This document shows positions 48,683-64,000 of a stretch of 64,000 nt of DNA, piece after piece. The DNA is from Halichondria panicea (Eukaryota > Porifera > Demospongiae > Suberitida > Halichondriidae): the NCBI RefSeq assembly GCF_963675165.1, contig NC_087380.1, positions 760,303 to 824,302 of the forward strand, in the 5' to 3' direction. Position 1 is the first letter of the stretch. The number at the start of each line of letters is the position of its first letter. A model generated the notes under the pieces. That model saw nothing but the letters and a program-made list of their open reading frames with translations. It ran no database searches and was not told where the DNA came from. A program made the position numbers and the translations under genes.

Positions 48683-51086
48683 ATGTCTGAGAGGAGCTGC
48701 ACTGCTGCTGGAGGCCTCCAGAGGGAGAGGAAATCACGGAGCTGTGAGAATCTCCTGCAGGGCAATCATCACAAGAGCTACCACAGAAGCAAACATTTAT
48801 ACGAGGTAAACGATTGTATTTTGAGCCAGGCTGCACACCAACTTACTAAGGCCAGCCACTATAATAATGATACTGACTAGCTATAGCTGCTTAAAGTAAT
48901 ATTTGCATCTTGCAAGTAACTACTAAAGTTGAATGGAAAATTAACAACCATGTGTTTTGTTTACATAACTTTGTACGACACGTACAAGTTCATTTCATTC
49001 TATAATGGTATTCATGCCTGCTCTTACCCCATCATGGCAGGAGGGCCCCCCACAAGACACGTTCTGGAGAGATGGTCACAACAGAGGCCACTCCCACTTT
49101 GAGTGTCCGGTGGAGGTACAGACGAGTAAGCCTCTACCATTGGACGAGGTACGATACGTGATTGAAGAAATGGAGAGCGAATTCCTCTCTCGCAGGAAAC
49201 TCATCATCACTGGCCTCCCTCCTAACTGCACCACCATCACTGATATAGTAATTTGATAATAATTAAGCTGGAAAATAAATACTTATTTTTCTCCCTGCAG
49301 TGTTTAACTAAATTCCTTAAGAAGATCTCAGGCACTGCAGTGGCACTGAAGGCTAAGGACAGCGCTGTACGCGTTGTCTTCCCCTCTGCTTGCAAAGCTA
49401 GGGACAGTCTATCGATCATCAACTCGACACTGCTCAGCTCACACAAGCTAACAGCATCGTACGGACATCCTGATTCTCTACTCTTTGCTGGCAATCTCCC
49501 TTACACGTATACACAAGAAGATTTGGTGAAACTTTTCGAGAGCTGTGGTGATATTCTGCGCTGTTTTATCGTTCATAGCCCTGTGTCTGGATTGAGCAAA
49601 GGATATGGATTTGTCGAATTTGCCAAACGTGATGAAGCCATACTTGCCAAGCAACAAAACGCCACTAAAGTTATCGGACTTCGCAGTTTAAGAGTTGACT
49701 TCTCGGACAATGGCATGCAAACGTGTGAGGATCTCCACTCACAGACACTGTTTGTGGACAGACTACCTAAGGGCTTTGTCGAGGATGGCTCTCTGAAAGA
49801 ATGCTTCTCCCAATACGGACGAGTCAACTTTTGTCAGGTGAGCATTTCATTCAATAGTCGTAATTTTAGTTCTTGACAGCATGTATGATCAGCCGTACAT
49901 AGATCTTTAGATTTTAATGATTTTCTAAAAGCTTGATGCATCCCATTAAAATCTATTGTACCTGCAGGTAGCTGTTGCCGTGCACACTGGGGTCAGTAGA
50001 GGATTCGCTTTTGTGGATATGAGCTCATCCCAAGAAGCTGAGCATGCTCAATTGGCGTGTAATGGCGGAACATTTCGGGGTCATGAAATCCGAGTGTCCT
50101 TTGGCATGCCTTGCAGACATGGAGCTTGTATACTTCAACACAAAAGTAACAGCAACGTAAGTATCTTGAGTCATGCACTGTTATTGAATATCTAACTTCA
50201 CCAATCTCTTATCCTAGACTGCAAAGGTGTGTGGTGGTGGACTGCCCCTCCCTGGCTATGGCTACCCTAGACCAGAGGTTCCCTGTAACCCTCCCTACAG
50301 AGCTTATCAACCATTCCATGAGATTGCTAATGGCCAGGCATTCAATTACATTGTTCAAAGATCTCTACTTCGATCATCCTCCATGTCCAAACTAACACAC
50401 ACGGTATGAGCAGGGATCATCATTATTGTATCCTCCATGTCTAAACTAACACACACGGTACGAGCAGGGGTCATCATTATTGTATCCTCCATGTCTAAAC
50501 TAACACACACGGTACGAGCAGGGGTCATCATTATTGTATCCTCCATGTCTAAACTAACACACACGGTACGAGCAGGGGTCATCATTATTGTATCCTCCAT
50601 GTCTAAACTAACACACACGGTACGAGCAGGGGTCATCATTATTGTATCCTCCATGTCTAAACTAACACACACGGTACGAGCAGGGGTCATCATTATTGTA
50701 TCGTTTCATATAACAGTCTATCTTTAATCTGTGTGATACGAATACATCGCCTGTTTAATCATAATTACATGGCAAGCTTGTCTGTTAATTTTTATTAACA
50801 TTTTTTTTTATTATAGGACTCTACTTCTGAAACTGAGTCGTGGGGTATACCCAAGAGTCACAGTGCTCCCAGCGTACTACCACTGTCCCCTTCATCACCT
50901 CCACACCCTCACACCTCACGCCCCCGCAATCACGAGAACGAAAGCCCTAAACCAAGAAAGAGATCCGCTCCGGGTCCCATCGAATACATCATCGACAGCG
51001 TGTATGATCAGCCGTATATTGGCCAACACCAGCAAGGCATACCATTTCTACATCCTCTGAAAAGAATGAAAACTAATATTCTCTGA
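48683..51086 (+). CDS. Raver-like RNA-binding protein with three RRMs
   Basis: Exons: 48683-48805, 49041-49247, 49301-49837, 49968-50156, 50218-50403 and 50817-51086, all joined in phase 0. The start MSERSCTAAGG is followed by a basic stretch. RRM1 has RRKLIITGLP and VRVVFPSA; RRM2 has SLLFAGNLPY and SKGYGFVEFAKRDEA (RNP motifs); RRM3 has QTLFVDRLP, SRGFAFVDMSS and FRGHEIRVSFG. Three RRMs in close succession after a RRKLIITGLP start match the Raver (PTB-binding) family, which co-represses splicing with PTB. The C-terminal part is Pro/Ser-rich with a basic RPRNHENESPKPRKRS patch, a possible nuclear signal. A minisatellite overlaps its fifth donor site and the terminal exon is partly duplicated downstream. 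Confidence 0.78.
50376..50702. repeat. 54-bp minisatellite covering a 5' splice site of the Raver-like gene
   Basis: About six units. Each contains TCCTCCATGTCTAAACTAAC, ACACACG, then GTACGAGCAGGG and GTCATCATTATTGTA. The first unit starts inside the exon, so the last 27 exon bases and the donor GT are copied in every unit. The unit length is 18 codons, so the array stays open in frame except for a TGA just after the first donor. Confidence 0.92.
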
Positions 51087-51129
51087 AGTAAATGACTGGC
51101 TGGCTGCATATAATTATGTGTGTACATGT

Positions 51130-51960
51130 ACTCAACTGTATAGGTCTAGTTAAGTGTATCTGTGCAAGTAGCTCTCATTTTAAACCATCACTTGTTTCAT
51201 TGCATTACATACTGTTACTGCAATTCACATATTGTTGTTGAGCAAACTAAATAGTACGTGCAAACAAATAACAGTTAATGCGAACACTAAGTTAGTTGAT
51301 TTTATTTAGATTCCATTTGTCACTGTTATGTTCTGGTGATGACTCTGCGGCTGATACATGAGGCTAGCTTAGAAAGGGCGGCTGATTTATGAGACACAGT
51401 TCATCAGATTCAGTGCCCACTTTATACAAACCACTTCCGGTGACCCAAAGTAGCGTTGTGGTTATTCATGGGGCTCCGGTCAGAGCGCTACTTTATCCGG
51501 AGTTCTGTAACTCACAGTATGCACTGCTAGGTGTAGTGTACTTTATGCTGCCCTCGAAAGCAGTACTTATGCTACCTTAAAAAGTAGTACTTATGCTGCC
51601 CTCAAAAGCAGTACTTACTTATGCTACCGTTAAAAGTAGTACTTATGCTACCTTAAAAAGTAGTACTTATGCTGCCTTCGAAAAGCAGTACTTATGCTAC
51701 CCTAAAAAGTAGTACCTTACCCCCTAAGCAGTTTCTGTCTGGCCAGACCGCTTTTTTTTTTAACGTTGGCACTGAGCTGAATTGGGCTCAGTACATCATA
51801 TATAGGTTTTATGATCTGCTTGCCATTGTTTTGAGAGTGACAAAAATTAATGTGGTATTGGATTATGTATACATAAGCATAAGCACATGTACACATAAGC
51901 ATAAGCCATGTGTACATGTATATACATAAGCATATTATAAGCACATGTATACAAGCAGCG
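51130..51960. other. Spacer downstream of the Raver-like gene
   Basis: It contains the probable 3' UTR, then a decayed unit near 51350-51510, then a tandem repeat at 51540-51720 (about 30-bp units with AGTACTTATGCTACC alternating with GCTGCC). After 51740 it is AT-rich with CATAAGCA repeats. No gene is recognised. Confidence 0.5.
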
Positions 51961-51964
51961 TATG

Positions 51965-52245
51965 CATCGAATACATCATCGACAGCGTGTATGATCAGCC
52001 GTACATTGGCCAACACCAGCAAAACATACCATTTCTACATCCTCTGAAAAGAATGAAAACTAATATTCTCTGAAGTAATTGACTGTCTGGCTGCATACAA
52101 ACTTAATAATTATGTGTGTACATGTACTCAACTGTATAGGTCTAGTTAAGTGTATCTGTGCAAGTAGCTCTCATTTTAAACCATCACTTGTTTCATTGCA
52201 TTACATACTGTTACTGCAATTCACATATTGTTGTTGAGCAAACCA
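51965..52245 (+). pseudogene. Duplicated 3' end of the Raver-like gene
   Basis: This repeats 50977-51250 with few changes: ATACATCATCGACAGCGTGT, the TNIL stop and about 150 bp of downstream sequence. Only the last 35 or so codons of the terminal exon are copied and there is no acceptor, so it cannot be a gene on its own. It may serve as an alternative 3' end. Confidence 0.85.
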
Positions 52246-52298
52246 TTAACACATGACATCAGAGAATGCATGGGAAAATAAATAATAGAGATTTATTC

Positions 52299-54890
52299 TC
52301 AGGTTCTCTTAGCTAGGTAGTGTTTGTAGAATGGTGACTTGGTGGAGAGTAGGATGAATGAAGGAGTGCCACACTTGACCACCAACCTGTGTGTGGTATG
52401 TGTGTGTGGTGTGTGTGTGGTGTGTGGGTGTGGAGTTAGGGGTAGCTATATACAGTAGCAAACATACACCACAGAGGATATGGTTTTAATTTAAATTACA
52501 TAATCAGCCTAAGCACAATGCAACACACAAAGAGCTCACCCTTTCATAGTCAATAGCTCTCCCAGTGGTAGCTCCACCTTCACCTCCTTTATAGCCTCCG
52601 TTATGGCCTGCTCGTAGTATACCTGTAGAGGGGGAGGTCATTACAGGGTAGTCATAGCAACACGGAAAGTCCTACCTTGATATGAGTGGGCGTGTACACC
52701 CCCTCTCTGTCCCACGGCACACGCTCAGCTCCAAACATCATCTCAAGATGGTCGCACAGCCTGGTAGGGGACTAGAATGACTTACACACACACCACACAC
52801 ACCCACCCACCCACACACACACACACACACATACACCCACCCACACACACAACACACAAATTTGCCTCTTATAGTACAGGGTGTCACACAGGGGGGGAAA
52901 GGGGGGATATCCCCCCCCTAGCTCCAATTTCCCCCCCCTTTCAATTATGACTGAGTGTCCATGAAATAACAGTTGACCTTTTTTTAGCAACATTTTCTGG
53001 TTACTTTTCTCATTTCCCCCCTCTACTTCAAAATCCTGTATGACACCCTGTAGTACCACCAGTGTGTGCACATCCCTGCACGCTAACTCTCTGGGGGGAG
53101 GGTTACCTGTCTGTCTCTGGCATTGCCTCGATGTAGTCACTCTGACCATACTCAGGATACAGGAAGAGGACTGGCCACACTAGTCGACCGTCACTGTTCA
53201 AGTGGACCCGCCCACCAGATGGAGTAGATCCCTCCAGCGAGTCACCTGACCTACCATCCAGACACACCCCTCTAGCCTGCATGGAGCCGGGACACATTGA
53301 CACTATAAGTATATTTTGGGCCTGTTTTGACAAAATACCATGGGCTATAGGGAAATCATGGCCTGTTCCAAATTTAGATTTGAGCATACCATGCATCTGA
53401 ACAGGCTGGGCTCCTTCTAAGCTATCAGAAAATCATAGAACCTTTTCAGAGCCAGCAACATTTCATCATTATATTGTTCCTCAAGCAATAGCTTGCAGTT
53501 CCCTGCTAAAAACACGTAATACCTTTATGGTGGACAGTAGCTTTTCCTGCTGTTTCTTTTGCTCCTTTTCTCTGATGGATTGTTTTCTCTTGTCTCGATC
53601 TTGCTGCTTCTTGTTTTTTGTTGCCTTCACTCGTAACTCTCGTAGCTTCTGGTTCTCTGGTTCGACCTTTAACCCTTCATCACACCATTCTATGGCCTCC
53701 CCGAAACGACCTAGCTGTACACAACTTAGGGCACCTGGAGGTTAAAGGTCACATATCTCACTTAAGTGGGTTAATATTACCTCTTATTATAGCTTTGACA
53801 TGATCAGGTTTGACTGTCCTGGCCTGAGTGGAGTCGTTGAGGGCAGAGCGATAGTTGCCTGTGTGTGTGGGGGGGGTGGAGGTGTAGCTTTTGCAATTGC
53901 TAGATTTCGAGACCAATCACAGAACTTCTATTTAGCTAATAAGCACAAGGTAATCTGAGAGCTACAGGAACTTACACATGTGTAACTGAAAGAAAACACA
54001 AAATTAATTACGGGCTGCTGAACATAGCTATCCAACTGGCTGAAATTATGCTGTTGTCCTCACCTAGATGGAATTGTGCAGCGGCTCTGTTGGTGAGCAG
54101 TACAGCATTGAGCAATGGGTCCTCTGCACACTCCTTCAGTCCAGCACTGTACTCCTTCAGAGACTCACGATAGCGACGCTTTCGGAACATCTCGTTACCT
54201 GTGTTTATGTGTGAGCAGAGGACATTACAGTACAGTAGAGTACAATCATGGTATGTACAGCAATGGTGATAAGTTTTACACACACAAAAAAGTACATAGT
54301 GGAGAGCAATGGTCAACCTTCTACAGCTAGGGATTGCATGAGCTTAAACACTATACATGAGTACGCTACAAAAGCTACCTTCCTCCTTGTAAGCGTTTGC
54401 TCGCCCATGTGGTGTACTGGTCTCGTACTTGAGTGCCTGTAAGGCGGCCAGGGCGGGGGACTTGGCCACGTCCACCTCCCCAGGACTCCGGGTCATAAAC
54501 AGGGGAATAGACTCCAGCTCCTAGCACAGTGGAGGGGAGGTGGAGATATTAGCAGGTTAATTATGTTATGTAGGGTACACCTGAAAATGTGTTGCGAGAG
54601 GTCAATATTGTATCGTTTATTATTATATCTATGGTTGAATAAACCACCACTTTAATACCTTGCAGCGCTATCACATGCACACACACACACTGCTAGTATC
54701 GACTCTGAATAGGAACAAATCAGGGCTGGGTGCGAGACTAGTACCCTCCTCCTGTACAACTAGAACATGCAGGAGTGATAACCTGCTCCCAGTTATCCTC
54801 TGACAGTCCATCAGTGTACGTGGCAGGGCCTTTAGTAGCGAGGATCTCATCTATCAGCTTGTCCACATCAAGTACCTTTGGCTCAGCCAT
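52299..54890 (-). CDS. TTC4: Tetratricopeptide repeat protein 4, Hsp90/Hsp70 co-chaperone
   Basis: Start MAEPKVLDVDKLIDEILATK at 54890. A TPR block follows: GNEMFRKRRYRESLKEY, LLTNRAAAQFHLG (54062-54199), then further exons with HVKAIIRGALSCVQLGRF. A Lys/Gln-rich helix (53520-53740) precedes the C-terminal domain (about 53110-53280; DGRLVWPVLFLYPEYGQSD), and the last exon ends FYKHYLAKRT at 52299. The TPR clamp followed by a WPVLFLYPEY-type C-domain matches TTC4 (yeast Cns1), which binds the EEVD ends of Hsp90 and Hsp70. The order and length fit the family. Confidence 0.9.
52877..53050. mobile_element. CAGGGTGTCA TIR element at TA in a TTC4 intron
   Basis: Ends CAGGGTGTCACACAGGGGGG and TCCTGTATGACACCCTG with TA on each side. 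Inside, poly-G/C runs and CCTCTACTTCAAAATCCTG. A second left end of the family is at about 2995 inside the 4-kb element. Confidence 0.82.
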
Positions 54891-54899
54891 ATTGGGTAA

Positions 54900-56350
54900 A
54901 GATCATTAACCGAATAGTTGATAATTTAGAGAGGCTGTTTAAGTGACTGGACAAAATATCCAACACACCTGGTTTCTCCAACTTTCTTACACAAGTATGA
55001 CAATGGAGATGCGTGTTCATGATTGTATTGCTACCAACAAAACCGTATTAATAATTTCTCCAGATGTTGTATTTTTCTTCTGCAGCTTTCACGTATACAC
55101 ACAAATACATTCACTATAACTGGAGCAAGTGTTGACATTGGATCAACGGTACTAATTAAAGTTAATAGCTGTTGAAAGATATTCAACTACTCAATGATTT
55201 AACGATTCTTTCAGCTGCCATAACTTGAATTCCGTGGATCCAATGTCAAATTTTTCAGGATTTCCTGAAAGCTTAGAAAAAAAGAGATCAAATGGTGTCA
55301 TCAAAAATCATATTTGAGAGATAAAAGCAAATTTGCCAATTTGGCGATACCATGGATAGCCCATGGTCCAAGGCGGAAAAATGTCAAATTAGGGCCCTGA
55401 CAAAATTTTGGATTGAAACATATCATTTGAAAGGTCTGTTTCTAAACTTTCAGAAAGTCATAAAAATTTTTACATTGGATCAATGGTACTGAAGTTAATA
55501 GCTGTTGAAAAATATTCAACTACTCAATGGTTTAACGATTCTTTCCGCTGCCATAACTTGAATTCCGTGGATCCAATGTCAAATTTTTCAGGAATTTCTG
55601 AAAGCACAGAAAAAAAGAGATCAAATGGTGTCATCAAAAATCGTATTTGAGAGATAAAAGCATTTGCCAAGCCCATGGTCCAAGGCGGAAAAATGTCAAA
55701 TTAGGGCCCTGACAAAATTTTGGATTGAAACATATCATTTGAAAGGTCTGTTTCTAAACTTTCAGGAAAATCATAAAAATGTTTACATTGGATCAACGGT
55801 ACTGAAGTTAATAGCTGTTGAAAGATATAACTTGAATTCCGTGGATCCAATGTAAAATTTTTCAGGAATTTCTGAAAGCACAGAAAAAAAGAGATCAAAT
55901 GGTGTCATCAAAAAATCATATTTGAGAGATAAAAGCAAATGCCAATTTGACGATACCATGGATTTTGGATTGAAACATATCATTTGAAAGGTCTGATTCT
56001 ATATAAACTTTCAGAAAAGCATAAAATGTTTGACATTGGATCAAAGGTACTAAATTAAAGTTAATAGCTGTTGAAAAATATTCAACTACACGTACGGCTA
56101 AAAGTAGTATTTTACAGCTTGTAAACTATGTTTGTACTTGCGAGTGTACATCATAGTTTACAATGTTGTGGAATTATTGTAGTTCATCTAGCTACAATAG
56201 TTTCCTTTATGGTTTACAAAGAAAGTTGATAGTGTACAACATTGAATACTATACTGTAAATGAACTCTTCGGCCATGCATGTGTTCGGTCCACTGTCATA
56301 CATGTTCATGTCAAATAGTAACAAAACAACATGCAGGGCACACAATACAA
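54900..56350. other. Spacer between TTC4 and TRAPPC13, mostly repeats
   Basis: 55140-56100 holds about three partial tandem copies of the CCATAACTTGAATTCC family, each with GAATTCCGTGGATCCAATG, AGATCAAATGGTGTCATCA and ATGGTCCAAGGCGGAAAAA. The rest is AT-rich with an inverted GTAAACTATG pair near 56115-56165. No gene is seen. Confidence 0.6.
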
Positions 56351-56357
56351 ATACATA

Positions 56358-58903
56358 CTAAATAGTGACAGTTGAGGATTGTTCTACAAACAGCTGTCCA
56401 AGGCTTGGAAACTGATACTTCTTTTGTGACGAGAGCAGATCAAGAAACGAGACTGGACCAATCACCTGTCAAGTACATAACCATCGTTACCACACTCCAT
56501 GCACAATAATTACTGCTCTTACTTGAAGACCTGGGGTAATGGGTATCAAGGTCAACTTCAACTCCATAGAGCCGTTGCTAGGCAACTCGCTGTGGACCTG
56601 TATCAACAAAAACAATCCCACAATATATATTTAATATAATAATAATCAAGATTACCTTTCCAGTATTTCCACTGAATAAAATCCCAGATCCAGGAGGCCT
56701 CTCCAACTGCGACAGCAATCTCATTGGTCGATTGCTATTATTATATATAGGAGGGAAATTAGAGACTCATTGCAACTATAGGTACTTACGTATTATTTGT
56801 AATCTGACAGGTGACCTTTACCGGCTGCTCTAGGCGGGCAATACCCGGGGACTCCACCAACACACACGCCAGCTCAGGCAATGGAGGTACCTACACACAC
56901 ACACACAGTAGTCATGTCACGCTGTGTAAGAGTGGGTGTGGCTTACAGTCGCCTTCAGTTGCCCTGTTTGTATACGACCCCTGTCTCCAAACTTTGACCT
57001 CCACACAATATCCATCTTTCCCACACTCACGTTAGCACGCTACAGGGAGGTCAAGGTACAGCAGTCATGTGAGCACAAGCTAGGGGTCGATAGATTATGA
57101 CATTTTTCTCATTTGCTATTCTTTTATGCTCAATGTACATGTACATGCAGTGTCTGTATACATCAATGGAGATGCCTCTACAATAATTATAGACAAAGTA
57201 CATACAGTACATAATGGAGTAGCTTTAATTATTATAGTAGAGCCACCTTGCCTGGAGTCTGCACGCTAGAGAGTGGTGAGATTCGGTAGAGGTACTGACG
57301 AGTGTTGCGAGGGACCAGGTAGTTCTCACACCCAAACACCGACTCTTCAGATCTGAGCAGGGAATAAACGGTCACGTACAGATACTCAAAATCCATCAAA
57401 CTAGACAAGAGAACATAACTTTTTCTATCTCTAGGTTATCACTGATTTAAACACACCATTAGATAGACATTACAAAGGGCTACAAAACACATTTATAATT
57501 GCGCTGGTACTCTATCGAAACTCAAGTTATGACTACTCAAACTTAGTAATAAAACAGGACGAATTCCTACGATTTGGTTGGGCCATGGCTTTTCTTAGAG
57601 AATAAATAAAGGCTAATGCCTGGTTAAATTTAATGAGGCTTTTTGGCAACTATGCCTAAATGTAAATGTACATTCAGTGCTTCTAAGGTATTCACATAAT
57701 TATAAGTCCTTATCGTAGCACGGATCTAAACATTCATTGCTGACCTACTGGACGCTTACTCTGTCTCCTTGTTGATGATGATGTTGAGATCCTTGGCTTG
57801 GAAGTTGGAGGTTGGGTCAAAGCTGACCAGTTCCAGGAACATGGGGGAGGGAGTGATGTTCTGCAGCTGGACCTCCAACAAGACCTCGTCCTCACTGCTA
57901 CAGTGGAACTTGGTCTTCACATCTAAAGGCTTGTGGACCTGAGTGGGGGTGGGGGGGGGGGGCTATTTATTGTGTGGACACTATTAGTTTGAAAACTTAA
58001 TTAGAAATTGTTCTATTCAGTTAAAGCTAGGTTTCATATTTAGTTGTGAAATAGGACAATCCTTACTCAATTATGAGCAGTCAAAACAAACGAGAAAACA
58101 CTTTTTCTGTGGTGTAATACAAACACACCATCTTGTAGCTCATCAAAGAGCTAATAATTTAGAGCTTACAGCTTCACAAAAGATAGTAATACGTTATCTA
58201 AAATACGGGCACACTACATAGACTAAACCTCACGTTGAACTTGAAGAACTTTCTGAGATATAGCTCCTCCCCTGATGTTGTAACAGTGTAGTTGGCCGAG
58301 CATACGAGTGAGTGTTCCCCTAGTTCCTTCACCTCGTGAGTGATGATCCTCTCCTCACACGCACCTCCGTCAATCTGTCCGATAGTGGGTGTGGTCAATA
58401 GATTCAGACGCTGTGACGGGGTCATGAGTTCAACCTGCAGGAGGAGTAAATATATATATATATAATTATATAGGATACTTGTTCAAACGATGTATAATTT
58501 AAATTATAGATAGTACAAAATAAGTGTACGTATAAGTAACGAAATGCAAACAGTCAAGACAGCCACTAATAAAGACACTTTATTCTTGAGGGCGGCTAAT
58601 TATAGAGGACCCACCCTAAGCACCACCTCCTTGACCAATTCCTGACTATCGTTGTGTGCAGTCACGAAGCCACTGAACGTTTCTCCGAGGAATATCATCC
58701 TATGAGGGAGAGGGTATGAACATCATAACTCTGGTGGTTGGTTTGTTCTCACCCAAAGCTTTGTGGCAATGCTAACACTTCCCCTGTGGAGAAGTTGGGC
58801 GTGGCCGCAGGAGTTCGGAGGTCAGATATGAACTGTGTCTCCAAGGACTTGCCTGAAGCGTGCGTGTGTGGTGTAGGTGTGTGTGTGTGTGTGTGGTGTA
58901 GGT

Positions 58904-58937
<34 letters not shown>

Positions 58938-59143
58938 TGTAGGTGGGTGTGTGTGTGTGTGTGTGTGCGGTAATTTCAAGCGTACCTAACATGTCCCATT
59001 TCTCCCCCAGCACAGGCACTGTGGTGGCCAGTGAGGGTTTGGTCAGCCTCATCACTGTGTGGAGGGAATCACCATATAACAAAGAATACGTGTGTGGAGG
59101 GCCTAGGAAATCGTAACAAAGTACGTGTGAGTGTACGTACATG

Positions 59144-59175
<32 letters not shown>

Positions 59176-59301
59176 GAGGCAGTAGGATTCTAGCTGAGCT
59201 AGCTAGTTATGGTAAGGACAAGCACACAAGGTAGGGCGTAGTAAGGTAGCTATAGGGTTCTAACCTTTGAGGCCCAGAAGGTGTGCAGTGGTAGATTCCA
59301 T
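56358..59301 (-). CDS. TRAPPC13: TRAPP complex subunit 13
   Basis: Subunit of the metazoan TRAPP vesicle-tethering complex that acts in ER-Golgi traffic and autophagy. Start MESTTAHLLGLK at 59301. The next exons encode MRLTKPSLATTVPVL (58987-59054), LALPQSFG then FLGETFSGFVTAHNDSQELV, RLNLLTTPTIGQ and HEVKELGEHSLVC (58230-58435), RKFFKFNVRKPLDVKTKFHC, LEVQLQNITPSPMFLELVSF (57830-57940), RNTRQYLYRISP, KMDIVWRSKFGDRGRIQTGQ (56953-57041) and a C-terminal beta-rich part ending SSTVTI. The FLGETFSS-like, PLDVKTKF and QNITxSPMF motifs are diagnostic of the TRAPPC13 family. Confidence 0.9.
58861..58970. repeat. GT-rich microsatellite in a TRAPPC13 intron
   Basis: (GT)n broken by GGTGTAGGTGG. A second GT tract lies at about 59140-59175 in the same gene. 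Confidence 0.9.
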
Positions 59302-59383
59302 TTTGTTTCCAACAATCAGCCCCGCCCCCTAAAATAATCAACGTCAAGGTCAAAGTTCAAAAGGTTAAAAGTTCATCAACACA
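59302..59383. promoter_or_regulatory. 82-bp head-to-head promoter of TRAPPC13 and OXCT1 with GC box and DR1 motif
   Basis: The start codons are only 82 bp apart in opposite directions. A GC box (CCCCGCCCCC, about 59320-59329) and a DR1 nuclear-receptor element AGGTCAAAGTTCA (59347-59359) are visible, followed by a weaker AGGTTAAAAGTTCA. DR1 sites bind HNF4/RXR-type receptors in animals. There is no TATA box. One or both genes may have an upstream non-coding exon that this view cannot show. Confidence 0.6.
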
Positions 59384-63339
<3,956 letters not shown>

Positions 63340-63523
63340 CCCCACCCACAACAGAGTGTAGCCCCGCCTTCCACAATAAACTGTCCGTTTTAATGTCATT
63401 TCTTGTTATCACTACCCACTCATTTTGTATTGATAAATTTCGTGTATAAATTGAAAATGTGCCAATGAGAATGAGTGTATAGCATAAGTATGGTGTGCTG
63501 AGTATACATGCATGTGTAATAGT

Positions 63524-63803
63524 TCAAGTTCTCTGTACTTGAAACTTGAGCACCTGTATTGGGAGGGAAGGGGGTCAGGAAAATATCACTTACACTCAAT
63601 TTCCATAAATCTTATGTACACAGTAAAAATGGAATTGTTTTAGCACATATCAATTTGTGTAGCAAGTGAGCCACATAATAATAGCATAGTTATAAGTTAA
63701 AGAGTGCTCACCTCATTTCCCCAAGAGGTCCAGCCTGGTAGCAGGTTCCTGGCAAACAATTCCAGTCTCCCCCCACCATTGGGAGCGTACCTATCCAGCA
63801 CAT
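63524..63803 (-). CDS. METTL4: METTL4-like MT-A70 methyltransferase, last two exons (5' part beyond window)
   Basis: Exon 63712-63803 reads DVLDRYAPNGGGRLELFARN then LLPGWTSWGNE up to a GTGAGC donor; exon 63524-63553 adds VLKFQVQRT and a stop. The LELFAR, PGWTSWGNE, VLKFQ run is the C-terminal signature of METTL4, an MT-A70 family adenine methyltransferase reported on U2 snRNA (m6Am) and debated for DNA 6mA. The catalytic DPPW motif lies beyond the window. Its stop is 185 bp from the OXCT1 stop. METTL3/14 have a different ending, so they are less likely. Confidence 0.72.
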
Positions 63804-64000
63804 CTAGGAGGGAGGACACAGTGAAAGACATTACCGACAAACATTTTTTGGAGCGGGTAATTTTCGGGTCTTAAATTTTCACAAAATAATAGGCAATTTT
63901 TAGGAATTTCACGTACGTATACTATTTTCAATAGCAGTTTTTTTTAGCAGACTTGTATATTGAACAGGCAATGCATTTTCATGGCTTGGTGAAATGCACG
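63804..64000. other. Intron of the METTL4-like gene
   Basis: AT-rich, with a GCGGGTAATTTTCGGGTCTT fragment of the CCGTATAGCGGG family near 63855. No exon is seen before the window ends. Confidence 0.5.

Noticed and set aside
50437..50727. Repeated MSKLTHT protein on the plus strand
   Set aside because: It is the 54-bp minisatellite after the Raver-like exon 5 donor; an in-frame TGA separates it from the exon.

Overview
The window is nuclear DNA from an animal, most likely a sponge. Genes are intron-rich with GT-AG introns, intergenic gaps are short, and conserved animal genes (UHRF1, MSH5, a Raver-type RNA-binding protein, TTC4, TRAPPC13, OXCT1, a METTL4-like MT-A70 gene) sit beside a cluster of sushi/immunoglobulin receptors of a style I associate with sponges. 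The sponge assignment is inference. Introns and spacers are full of microsatellites, minisatellites and short terminal-inverted-repeat (TIR) elements.

Region 1 (1 to about 36.4 kb) is a tandem array of four minus-strand receptor loci. Locus A (start 15775, running off the left edge) encodes a receptor tyrosine phosphatase: signal peptide, about 13 sushi domains, a V-like Ig domain, one membrane span, an Ig domain on the cytosolic side, an intact PTP domain D1 and a degenerate D2. Loci B (16558-23879), C (28328-32538) and D (32788-36358) are paralogues of one another: signal peptide, N-terminal Ig-like domain, sushi repeats, a second Ig domain, a cysteine-bearing membrane-proximal domain, one membrane span and a short tail with an ITAM-like tyrosine pair and a proline run. 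Near-identical sushi exons occur in the phosphatase and in the ITAM-like receptors. This looks like a paired kinase-coupled/phosphatase receptor system undergoing rapid duplication, exon exchange and decay. Every locus carries lesions: a 4.0-kb TIR element inside the D2 active-site coding sequence of A, a 2.8-kb long-TIR element inside a sushi exon of B, frameshifts in C, and a half-deleted exon plus a 2-nt insertion in D.

Between B and C (24.0-28.3 kb) lie a small plus-strand Ser/Thr/Ala-rich gene of unknown function, a decayed RecQ-like helicase fragment and several TIR elements.

Region 2 (36.5-64 kb) is compact housekeeping sequence: UHRF1 (minus), MSH5 (minus), Raver-like (plus, divergent from MSH5), TTC4 (minus), TRAPPC13 (minus), OXCT1 (plus, 82 bp head-to-head with TRAPPC13) and the 3' end of a METTL4-like gene (minus, convergent with OXCT1). 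The OXCT1/TRAPPC13 spacer contains a GC box and a DR1 nuclear-receptor motif. Two minisatellites, in the Raver-like gene and OXCT1, seem to have grown out of exon-intron junctions.

All exon models were made by eye from reading frame, splice signals and remembered family motifs. No alignment or database search was run.
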